Shown piece after piece: positions 23,588 to 35,500 of a stretch of 64,000 nucleotides of DNA (positions are counted from its first letter, which is position 1; every line of letters begins with the position of its first letter). This stretch comes from Telopea speciosissima (lineage: Eukaryota; Streptophyta; Magnoliopsida; Proteales; Proteaceae): positions 10,682,001-10,746,000 of the forward strand of contig NC_057916.1 of NCBI RefSeq assembly GCF_018873765.1, in the 5' to 3' direction. The notes under the pieces are model-generated. The model searched no databases, was not told where the DNA came from, and saw only the letters and a list, made by a program, of their open reading frames with translations. A program made the translations under genes and the position numbers.

Positions 23588-26500
23588 CTATTCACAAACA
23601 GCTTCAGCAGTGTCCGACTGGGTGGCATGCTCCTTTTGATTGGCTTCATCCTGTGTTTGTAGGATAGATGGGAGAGCAGCAGTGATTTCAATTACCTGTA
23701 GAAAAAATAGAATCATGGATTCATATCCTAATTAGTGCAAAATACAAAATTACAACTGGATCTATTTGATGTTGGAAGATGACTAGATCACAGTAACACA
23801 CATCTTCTGCAGAAAATCAATATCTTGAGAAGGCAAGATAATCACAGATACCAACATGGATTGTTAAAATGCATTTCCCCTGACTTTTATGGAGAAAAAA
23901 TACCACTTGCCTCTAATGAAACAGTGAAGGCAGAACACCCCCTTAGCCGCACTTCATCCTTATGCATATGTGACCTCAAAATAAGGGGGTGAAACCAACA
24001 GTTAATACTTATACATTAAAATAGGGCCTTTTGCAAGCACAAAACTGATAAAGGACCATTGACTTTGGCCAGGCCAATTAGTTAGTGTGGTTTGATACCT
24101 TTTTCTCTTACTCGCAGCATCGGCCTATAATATCAAGTGTCCTAGGGCTCTCCTTGGTACTTAGATGAAGCAGCAAGACATATGAAGGGTGCGATGATCC
24201 TTCTTGGAGATAAAACTCCAAAAGATCAACCAAACCTCACCCAACCTTAAACAACCCTGGATGTCTGAAGCCTAAATTTCCTCCCACCTGACAAGCTCTG
24301 GTGCAGAAAAGTCAACTGACTATTTTGTGGGTAAGATTTGATTAGATGAACTTAATGTTCGACCATTCATCACTAGGTCAGAAAATCAGTATGAGCAATG
24401 GGCAAGCAAAAGAAAATCCATGATGCCAATATTTAGCACAGGAAAGCCAAATGGGGATCCCAAACCTACTAATGTCATCCTGATAAATACCAAATAATAA
24501 CTTCAAAGCACCATTTACGTCAACCACTTCTATCTGCTCCAGTTAATTATATCTTCTCTTAATATTCACTTTGCAATAAATATACAAACTGAGAGTGTTC
24601 TAAGTCCAGGAAGAAATATTGCAGCAAACTTAGAACTTACCTTGCCTGCGGTTGGATGATGAAGAACCAATCGATGGGCATGCAAGTAGTAGCCGCAGTC
24701 TCCAGGAACAGGATTCATAGGCCTCTGATAACCTCTACCAGAAATACAGCAGAATGAAAACAAGTATGGAAGGAATTAAATACTCAATCAACTGGTTTTA
24801 CAGGAAAGAAAATTCTGACAATCGCAACATAGTTAAGAAAGAGAGACTAAAATGTGCTCATAAGAAATTATGCATGAAATAAAGCGTGAAGATATGATGA
24901 TGGGAACCCGAGATAAATCAGCAAAAGATTGCAGAGGCTAAATATGAATCAATCATTAAAGAGAAATTCTTCAATAACTAAGAGGATATATCATCCTACA
25001 TGCAATAACAATAAACTATTCTTATCTCTAGTACTCCATTCCCATGGTTAACACATTTTTGGAGTATCAAAAGCCAGCTCGTTAGTGTTTGATTCTCATT
25101 ACGAAGGCCTCTCCAGTAACCATATGATACAATTAATCTGAATAAAAAAATCCTGCACTTGATTTTCTTCTAACCATTGTTTCTCCATGTGAGAAAATAT
25201 CTCCAACAGAAAATATTGAAATTTGATTCTTGTAACTTAAACTTCTATATCTGTATATTAAGAGTTAGATTGTAATTACATCTTTACTGCAAGGTGTTAA
25301 AGGGAGAACTGCGAGGAGCCAACCCTAGTACGAGAGGACTGGGTTGGGCCAACCTATGGTGTACCGGTTGTTATGCCAATAGCAGCGCCGGGCAGCTAAG
25401 TTAGATTGTAATTACATCTTTACTGCGAAGCAGGGGGTAAGGCTGCGTACATTTGCCCCTCCCAGACCCTGCAGTAGCTGGAGCATCGTGCACTGGGACG
25501 CTCTATTTATTGTAATTACACCTTTACTGAATTGCATTGACTTTTAACTGTTTGATTATTCTCCAAGAATTCCCATCAAATTTGGTTTACTAAATTTTAG
25601 GGTTCAACGAGGTCATTCCACAATTCACAGGCCATGCATTTGCCAGTTGTACATAGCTGGCTTATAGTTAAAAGCTAGGAGTCCGAAGCAGGTCTGTAAA
25701 TGTGGTTTAGGTAGCCATATGATTCCTGATGTCTACCAAGAGTTCCATTCTTATTTCATTAACTATTGATATATTCTCCAAGATATTATCCATTGAAGTT
25801 GGATTACTCAATTTCAAGGATCCAATGAGGTTAGTCTACAATTCTCAGATTGTATGTCAATTAGATAGCTAGCTTAATTGGTGAAAGATAGGATCTCAAG
25901 CAGGAGTTAGGTCAGGATTGCCACATATGATGCACATGACTCTAGCTTGATGCCAATGCATAGTTGGATATTTACATACAACAGAGTATGTGAAATTTCC
26001 TTCAAACATCAGGAGTATTAGTTCTGCGTTGCACAAGATAGTGCTCATGGATGTGTTGGAGCCCCATGATATTTGTAATGCAAATGCTAGCGTTTTAATA
26101 ACTAAAGCACCAAACTGACATACCAACTTTGTATATGCAACACATTACATTCCTCATACCCGTCTTCTGCAAAACCTCCATCTCCTAACTCTGATTTTAA
26201 GCATTTTGGATGACCACCAGCATCATACAGAGGATCTCCTGTTAACAACCATTCACAATCCACTAAATTAATTGAACAGATAATTTGTCCACTAGCCCAA
26301 TTCAGATCAAACACTAGAAGGAACCCATAAACATTTACCATACATATGCACAAACTTGTGGCACTGAGAAAATATGCAATTAAGAAGAAAAATGGTTGAG
26401 ATAAAGGATAAACAATGTAGGCTCATAAGTAGACTTTCTTTAGGAATTTTTGTCCAAAAGTACGCATATAGTAAATGTCCTTTAGATGGCCACTTGCTGC

Positions 26501-29500
26501 CTGGCAAGCCCTCTCCTCCCCCACCACCCCCCCCCCCCTCCCCCCAAAAAAAAAAAACCCAAGTGCTGCCATAAATGTACCAGGAAGACAAAACCATGAG
26601 GTTATCACAAAACACTTTTGCTCGTAAGTCACCTTTCTTTAAGACCACTTTATTGTCTAAAATTTAATACACAATTTAACCATCAAAGAGTTACTGTAAA
26701 ATAATATGAATCTTATGCTTGTTTATAATTGGATCTTTTCTTACTTGAACAAATTCTAATACTGTGCAAGATCTACAAATAGGGAAAAAGAAAAAAATCT
26801 ATCTTTCTTGGCGTTAATGAGAGGCCCACATGCTATTTCTTTATACTGTCTTCCTACCACTAATTATTTAGCCAAATGATTTCCCAGTGTTGTATATTGT
26901 GGATGGTGAACTCCCTTTGCTTACAAGTATAATTATTTTCTGCAACGGTAGTCACAAATCAAAACCTACTATTGATTCAAACATGAAATAATCGCCACGT
27001 TTACTCTTTACAAATGGCAAGATGCAATCATTTTCTTCCTTTAGTCTTCCAATATAATTCATATCAAAGACCAAACATATTGCAAAATTTTAACAGAGAA
27101 TGTAATTTCTTTGGATGACAAAATGCTTCTCAAACATGCATTAGAGTCATGAGATTATGACAAAATTCCTTTAACAGGACTGATAGGAAAGCACTTAAAC
27201 AAAATTCATATAAGGCAGATGCATTATACAAACTTCAATCACTAGGAGACTAACCAATGAGTGAGTGCCCTATAAAGGAAAGATGAATGCGGATTTGATG
27301 TGGACGTCCTGACTGAATCTCAACCTGTCGAAGAATAAAGAAGAGCAGAATAGATAGCTCTAAGAACAAGATCATACGAGAGAAATGACAAAAGGAAATC
27401 TAAGATGAAAAAATTTAGAACCCCCAGACCCCTAACAGTTAAAAATTTCTCAATGAGGTAGAAAATATAAAAGGGAGGAAAAAAGAACCTGGAGGCATAT
27501 TTTTCCTCTGTTAAAGTTAATAAAATAAAACCCCACATCAGTTGTTGAAGCAATGTGAATTATTAGTTATCTTCTTCTACTATTACAGTGGGTTCTATAC
27601 TTTTGGTGTCCCAGGGATGGATCTAAAAGTTTGAAGGGAGAGAAGATGATCTATGGTCACTAATAGAAAGAAAAAAAAAAAAAAAAAAGGGCTTCTATTC
27701 CTCTTTCCTCATCGATCCATCTCTTAGGATAGTAGTAAATCATCCCTAGCTCCTCCCTCATCCAACCAGAAGCTTCTATTACCTGATCAAGTAAATCGAG
27801 GTTCAGGCAAAAGCTGTTGAACACTTGAACCATCTATTCTTTTTATTCTCTTGAGTCTACTTAATGGCTGAGTTTGGTATGCATTCTAGGTCAAATTCGC
27901 ATTCTTGGGTGATAAAAATAGTTGTTTTATTGTCTGAGAATGCGAAATCAACCTGGAATGCATTCCAAGAATGCATACCAAATGCAGCCTATAACTTTTG
28001 GTACCTTAGAAACCTCAACCAACCTAACCATTGGAGGTGCTTTGACACATACCAATGATTGGGAGCTGGTTTTGGGACCAGCTTATTGTCTTGCATAACA
28101 TAAACTCTCATGCCCCTCGATAGCATTTCTTGTCCAGATTGTGCTTCCTGATGAGCCATGGCCATGCTGAGCCAACAGCCCTGGTGCTACCAATGCTTGT
28201 ATGCCAGCACAACTAAAGTAGAATAAGCAGTTGATGACAATTATAAGTGTATGTATCATGGGGCTCCTTACCTGTCAGTCTGTCACCCAAATCTAGATAT
28301 CATACTACAGCTTATATGGAAGTTAGAAATGTTAGAACCATTTCCGTGGTCAGTATAACTTGTCCTAATCTAGCAAAGGGACAAACCCACGTACAAAGCC
28401 TACATGGTTAATAGATGACCAGACGTTCAGTGCTTTTAAGGAACAGCTAGATGGTGTGCAGGACAACATTTCTGGTGTTTCAGATGTTGAATTTTGGCCC
28501 AACTTCCAAGAGAATGCTTAGAGCAGACGCTATGAAATTTTCAGTAGAAATAAGACACCTTTTGTGTTGTGGACACGGTGCGGTAGAGCCCATCTTCCAA
28601 AAGGTCTCGGTTTCGAGCCTCTTCCTCACCTTCCCCACCCCCCCAAAAAAAAGACTCCTCTATGTTTGAGTCTCCGAGTTGCAATGGACGCTGTCTAAAA
28701 CTCTAATGTACAGCCAGTGTGACGTTAATAATAAAGGTAGGAAGCAATAGAGCAGAAACCCAATCCGATTTTCATTTTTTCCCCCCAACTTAGAGCTCCT
28801 TCACACCTCTCGCACCAAGTGTGCCACTGCCTGCCACATAAGTTTACTGGTTTCTTCTCATCGGAATGTCTTCTCCACCCCCATCCCTGGCACGCTCTCT
28901 AGGGTCAAAGCTCCTCTCTCCTCCCTCTTGGCTCTCCCCACACCCACCTTCTATAATTATTTTTAAAACATTTTTTCCTTTTCATTATGCTATTGTCCAT
29001 GACCATTTGGGATGCCATCCAGGGCATTGGGACATTGCTTGTAGCCCTTGTTGTCTCAGGGACTCTTCCATTTCTACAAAAACTGCTGGAGGACACTCTC
29101 CAAAATAAATAAATAAAAAACATGGAAAACAAAATAAAAAGGGGAGAACAAAGAAAGAATGTATCAAGTTCCCACAAGAGGAACCAAGGAGGGGGACAAG
29201 TGTAACACCAGAAAAACAATCAAGAACAGTGCTGCTCCAATTTCTTATAAAAGCAACAATTTTAAGACCATCAAGCTCTTTCCTCTTTAGTATTTTTCTA
29301 CAAAAGAAAATAGGAGGAAAAAAATATTTTCTTAAAGAGTTTGTGACTTCTCATCATCCTAGGAAAGAAAAGTACAGGAGATCAAACCCCCACCCAAAAA
29401 AGATGTATTCCTTCACTTTCACCATCTCCCTTGATTTTCTCTGCCTACAACTTTCTTTTGTAATGGGGTGAGACAGAAAACGTCCAGACGACTCCTAAAA

Positions 29501-32500
29501 ATACAAAAAAAATTCTCCAACTCTCTCCCAGCCAAACCAAATTGTATGAATTCCAGTGTTCATCCAACTTTCTTCCCACACCTCACGGTTAGACAAGACT
29601 CACAAGCAAAGGCTGTTTGTAAGTATAGAGGTCCACAAGAACAAGAAGCTGTGAGTTTTAAGAACTTTCTCTTCATATTAATAAGTGTCTCCAAACATCA
29701 GTTCCTTGCTTTCCGGTTCCCATAAACTCCAACAGGCCATGGAAAGTATGCAATCTAACTTTAACAATGCAGAGGCACTCCAAAATCCAGACAGGGTGGT
29801 TTAAATTCCTTCTAATTAGTCTAGAATTGATTACTTGTAACCAGGGGACACTGGACAGATTGGTCTTTCACTCTTTCTTACTCCTTGGGAAGCGAAGTTG
29901 TAATTTTTGGTTATTTAAATCAGGGGCTGATCTTGCTGTTAGTGGGTCTTTTTGTAATTGTCATTTAGGGTATTTAGAAGTTTATATATAGATGTACATC
30001 CCCCCCCCCCCCCCCGCCTTTTTTTTTAGATTGTTTGTTGTTAACAAACTGCCTTGCCGGCTTTTTTTCTCTCTTCTCGCTCAATCTGGCAAGAGATCTC
30101 TCTCTCTTCCATTGGCAAGATTTTTGCCCTCCTTTCTCTCCTAATTTTCTCTCTATTCTCAATATCATATCTCTTCTCATTTTCATTCCCTATGTTATAT
30201 CCAAATTTTCTCTCTTATCTCCACACAACTTGTTTAGATTTTTAGATCTTCTATTGTTGGTTATCATCCCGTCCTCACCTCCGCCACCTTCTTTCCCTCC
30301 TATAGTCCTCCATCAATTCTCCAATTGACTGTTATTTACCCATTAAATATATCTGACAGTTTTGCATATAATATTATGGTCTTTATATCTAGCCGTCAGA
30401 CTGGAATCTTTTCCCTCCCATTTCATTATTGGCCCAGTACCTGCAGGCTGATCTCAGCCTGCTTTACTTGGATAAGAATACAGCATATAGAAGTAGATTT
30501 TTGTAACAGCAGAAATTTGTTTCACCTCCATTACGCACTCTAATCTTAGATAACACAGAATATAGAGGTAGATTTTCCTTTCTCTGAGAGAAGCGCATCA
30601 ACAACATAGCCTTATCCCAACTAAATGGGGTCGGCTACATGGATCCTAGCTCTCCAATCAGCTCTATTCGAAGTCATACAAGATACACCACCACTGCACA
30701 GATAATTATTGTGTTAAGCAAAGGCAATAGAAGTACCAAGCAGTATTTTATTATTCGCAACTCAAAATATATTTGATCTATACAATTGTGCTATACCAGA
30801 GAATATGGGAAGAAGATGCCTTATGTTATACCATCATAAAAATGACGAGGATCACCTTGCAGGCCCAAATATTCAGTCCACATAGTACACTGAGGTCTGA
30901 GGCCGGGAGAGAATAGACGTGTCACAGTTTTGGCATCAGTTCCTAAATGGGTTTATTTGATTAGAAATAAGCTTTGGGATGGGTTACATATGTGTTGGGC
31001 CTTTAGTCCAATGGGTTTCATTGTAATGGGTAACTTTAATGGGCCTATAACATGGGTAGAGGCTAGGGATACGGGATTAGTTAGTTGTCTTTATTTCTTT
31101 ATTTTATTTGTTAGTAAGTGGTTTAGTTAGGCTGGATTAGGATTCTAGAACTCAAACGCCAAAGAAAGACGAACAAAAACAAAACAGAGCAAACAAAGAT
31201 GACACAGAGATTTAACGTGGTTCACACACCAACATGATGTGCTATGTCCGCAGGCGAGCTGAAGATGATTCACTATGTAATTGAAGAAAGGTTACTGTGG
31301 AGATCTCTCAAGACACCAAAACGGCAGCAAGAACTCTCAACTAGAAACCCTAACTCGAAAATCCCCAAATCTCTTTTGTTTCACTTGCTTACACAACAAG
31401 ACACAAAAAAACATATAAATACTCCTCCAAATAGGTTGATCCATCGGGTCAGATCATCACCCGAAAAATTTGTTGGAGCGTGTCAATCTTCGAAACGGGT
31501 ACAAGAATTCAAGACACACATAACACAATCATGTTTTGAATTAGTTTCCTAGTCAAATTAGGTTATCTTATTAGTTAAGGATTGGGTAAGGGCTTTCCTT
31601 TTTAGTGTTTATGTCTGTTTTTGAGTTTTATATATAAGTTTGTAAGGGGGGGCCAGTATTGTACACGAATTTTGATTAATAAAAAGCTTGGTCTTTGCTC
31701 CTCTTCTCAATTGATGAAGAACTCCTTGTGTTCGATCAAGGCTGTGGTGTGAAGCCTGGACATTTCCTATTTCTATTTTGAGTAGTGAAATTACTGATAT
31801 ACCATTGTTCTAGTGCTAGTAGGACTGAGTCATATTCTCAAATACAACCCTTGGATCGTTTTCAGAATTTCAGCAATTGATCTATACCCTGTTTACTGAA
31901 CTCGATTGGAGCTTGGTGGTCATCTGATCATCGGATTTGCTTCTATTAATTATTCCCCTAATCTGGATTTGTACTCCCAGAAAAGGTCCTATTTTGGTAC
32001 TGTTTTGATCCTTCAAATTCAGTTCTACATTATATTCCCTTTGAAGAAATGTCAATGACTCAGAAGCGCAGCAGTTCCATCAACTTTTTTACTTTCTCTT
32101 GCTGGAGAACACTACAGCTAATGGAAATCATAACAGAAGAAGCTGGAGAAGAAATAATTTTAGCCAGCCATTTTTCTAACTGATGTCATTTGGATTAAAA
32201 AGGTTCCTGCCAAGTCCAATTTTTTGCTTGGATTGCAGCCAAAAACAACATTCTTACTGTCAAAAACTAGGTAACCAGGGGATTATGCAGTTCCCAGTGG
32301 ATGCTTTCTCTGTCTCTGATGCTGAAAACAGTGCTCACCTTCTCATACGTGCTATTTGCATTGAGATTTGGCACCACCTCTCATCAGAAATGGGCTCTAA
32401 CTGGGTAATTCCATCTGGTCTTCCTAAACTCACATGGAGCTGGAAAGGCAACTAATTCATTAGATGGGCAAAAACTTCCGAATGCTCTACACAGCCAAGT

Positions 32501-35500
32501 GCAACCTTCAGGAGCATATAACTTGAAAGAAGTTGGCAGATTGGTTCTCATCAAATCAGTTCTGGAATCGTCGTACATCTATTGGTCAGGCATCTTTGGT
32601 CTTCCTCAATCTGTTATTAAATCCATGGAGTCTCTCATGGCCTCTTTTCTTTGGAAGGGCACTGAAACAGCTAGATCCCTGCATCCTACCAGTTGGGCAG
32701 CCGTGTGTCTCCCCAAAAAAGAAGGCGGCCTAGGCATTCGTAGAATAAAAGATGTGAACTCTGCGGGTATCATCAAGCTCATTTGGAAGATTGCCTCAAA
32801 GCAGAAAAGTATTTGGGTTGACTGGTTATATTCAAGCCTTCTTCGCCAGGACTCAATTTGGACTGCTTCAGCCTCTTCCGATGCCTCTTGGATCTGGCGT
32901 AAGATCCTTGCTAGTCGCCCCTTGGTCCTACAAGCTATTCGCTCTACTATTGGTGATGGGCTCTCTACTTACCTGTGGCTGGACCACTGGCACCCCATGG
33001 GAATTCTCCTTCACTTGGTCTCTCCAAGAACCATTTATGCTTCGGGTCTCAACAGGCTATCCCTTGTGGCTGATATCATTGATCAAGCTGGCTGGTCTCC
33101 CCCCCCCCCCTCTCCCCCCCTCGGTCTCATCTGGAATGAGCTCCACAACATCTCCAGAAGGCCTGCTTTTAGAGGTGACTGTGTTTCTTGGAAGACCAGC
33201 AACTCCTGTTCCTTTTCCTCCATGGCTGCCTGGAATCTCATCCGTCAGAACGGCCCTTTAGCTCCTTGGCCCAAGCTGCTCTGGTTCAAGCTCCACATCC
33301 CCCGCCATTGCTTCACAGCCTGGAGAATCTTCACCAAATGCCTCCCAACTCAGGCCTTTCTTCGCTCTAGGCAGATCTCAGTCTCTCCTTCTTGCTGCCT
33401 CTGCTGGAACAATTCTGAAGACTTGGATCATCTCTTTTTTGAGTACCCTACTACTGCTGCCATCTGGAAAGGAATATTGTCCAAGTGCTGGCCTTCTCGC
33501 AGAAGAATCCTCCCTTTCTCAAGGGAATGGATCTGGATTGACATGACCTTTGGGGCTCACTCCATTTGTGACACTGTTGGCAGATTAGCTTTTTGTACTA
33601 CTCTGAACCACATTTGGATGGAGCGCAATATCAGGAAATGGACCTCCAATTCTCACTCCTATCAGAAGATTTGGGATTCCATTTCCTTTGAAATCAAAGC
33701 GAAGTTAATGCTAGCTCCTCCCTCTTGCTGCTCGGACACCCCAAGGAACAGGCTCATTGTTGATTCCTGGGGCTTATCTAATGTTTCTATTGTAGCTTCT
33801 GCTGGCCTTTAGCTAAGCTTGGGCTTGGCTTTTTTATTTTTTCTTCTTCCCTTCGGGGCCCCTTGTGTTTTCTTCTCTCTTTTGGTAATGAAATTCTTAT
33901 TCACCCAAAAAAAGGTTGAAAGAAGTTGCATGCCATAGGATTTTCAAAAAGTTTGTAAGTAAAAGGATTCTCAAGAACAAGTCAAGAGTATTTAACTTCA
34001 CCAACACACAGTCAATATTATTTATCAACAATCCAATCTATGTTTTGGCTGAATGATCTACATATAGTTGAAGAGTAAAAAATTACACAATAAAACTTAT
34101 AAATTTCCCTCCAATAAATTTTCAAACCTCAAAACCAAGAAAAATAAAAGTAATACTACCACAATCAGGCACTTCTTGTCATAGTTCTAAAACTCGCCGA
34201 CATCTCGGAAAACTCGAGAATCTCGACCTGGTCGAGACGAGATCTCAAATCTACTTTGTTTCGAAAAACTCGATCCAAAATTAGGCGAGATTTCAGTACT
34301 TTTGTATTGTCTCACCGAAATGGTACAAAACACCATATAAATAGGCAGCTACACGACCGTAAGTTCGAAATTTCGAACTAAACTCACCAGTTTTGTGGGT
34401 TTTGACATAAAGAAGGGGGGGGGAGCTTGGATCTTTATTTTTTTGCCACATCATCACTCAATACTACCAGAATACACTACTAGGGGTTACCACATCACTA
34501 CGAAGAGATCGATTGTTGCTTACTATGGAAGATTTGGATCTTGTTGGGACGTGGAAGACTAGGGGGTCTATGACTTATGTATTGTTCACTGTACTTGGGT
34601 TGGATGTCTATGTAATCCCTTAAAGCTTCGGAGCCAACTATGCCCATTTGCCCACCGAAACACCAAAAAAAAAAATTTAAAATAAATTTACATTCTCACC
34701 GATATCTCAGTCGTCAAGACAAGTTTTTGAACCTTGCTTCTGGTTCATTGATTTAATGACTACAGGAACTGGCATTGAATAGCCAGACAGGTAATCACAA
34801 TTTGATGCCTTAACCAAAGATGAAATTGGTCACATGCATATGAGCATATCTCCGACTCTCCAAGACCAGACTCATTATTTTGACATAACATTACTACTTA
34901 AGGAAAGAGCAAAATAAAGATCCCAACAGTTATATGTGTTCATCAGTGAACTGGACAACCTCAACCAATGTGCAGTTTCCACGTACATCTCTCTCAAGAA
35001 CATCAACTTTGCTGAGTGCTGGTTTACCTATTTGATTTACAAGGGAAAGCAAAAGTATTACCAGGAGAAGAAAAATGAAATAATTAAAATGTCAAAGATT
35101 ACTGTAGAATTGTCAATCAGAAAATATAAACATAAGAACACTAATGGGTAGTAGAAGCCAAAGCTGAAGTGTACCTGGTCCAGATTTATCATTATCAATA
35201 TAAATTGCACCATAGAAACTCAAAATATACCCAAAGAGAGTACCTGATGGAGAAGCAACATAAAGCCCATTGGCCACCCCAGGGTATCGCATCAATCCAA
35301 TTGGTTGCGTTATGACAACCTACCATGCATAAAGAACCATGACCCTACATCAACATTTTATAATATACAATCATTACATAATAAATTTAAATAGAGTAAA
35401 CTTCTTCTATACCCCCTGAGGTTTGTCCTGTTTACTTGTACACCCCCTTGTTTTTAAAACCTTACTTACAGACCCCCTGGGACTTATGGTGTTAGTTAGA

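Noticed and set aside
25263..25430. Functional rRNA gene
   Set aside because: Only about 100 bases of LSU rRNA are present, inside an intron and bracketed by a direct repeat; it is a scrap insertion.
28866..30328. Frames of 60-104 codons and C/T-rich tracts as genes or an LTR
   Set aside because: Low-complexity composition, overlap on both strands, no family motifs, and no pair of borders with a target-site duplication.
32499..32535. Upstream 12 codons of the L1 frame as part of a retrotransposon protein
   Set aside because: The left target-site duplication ends at 32535, so these codons are host intron read through by chance.
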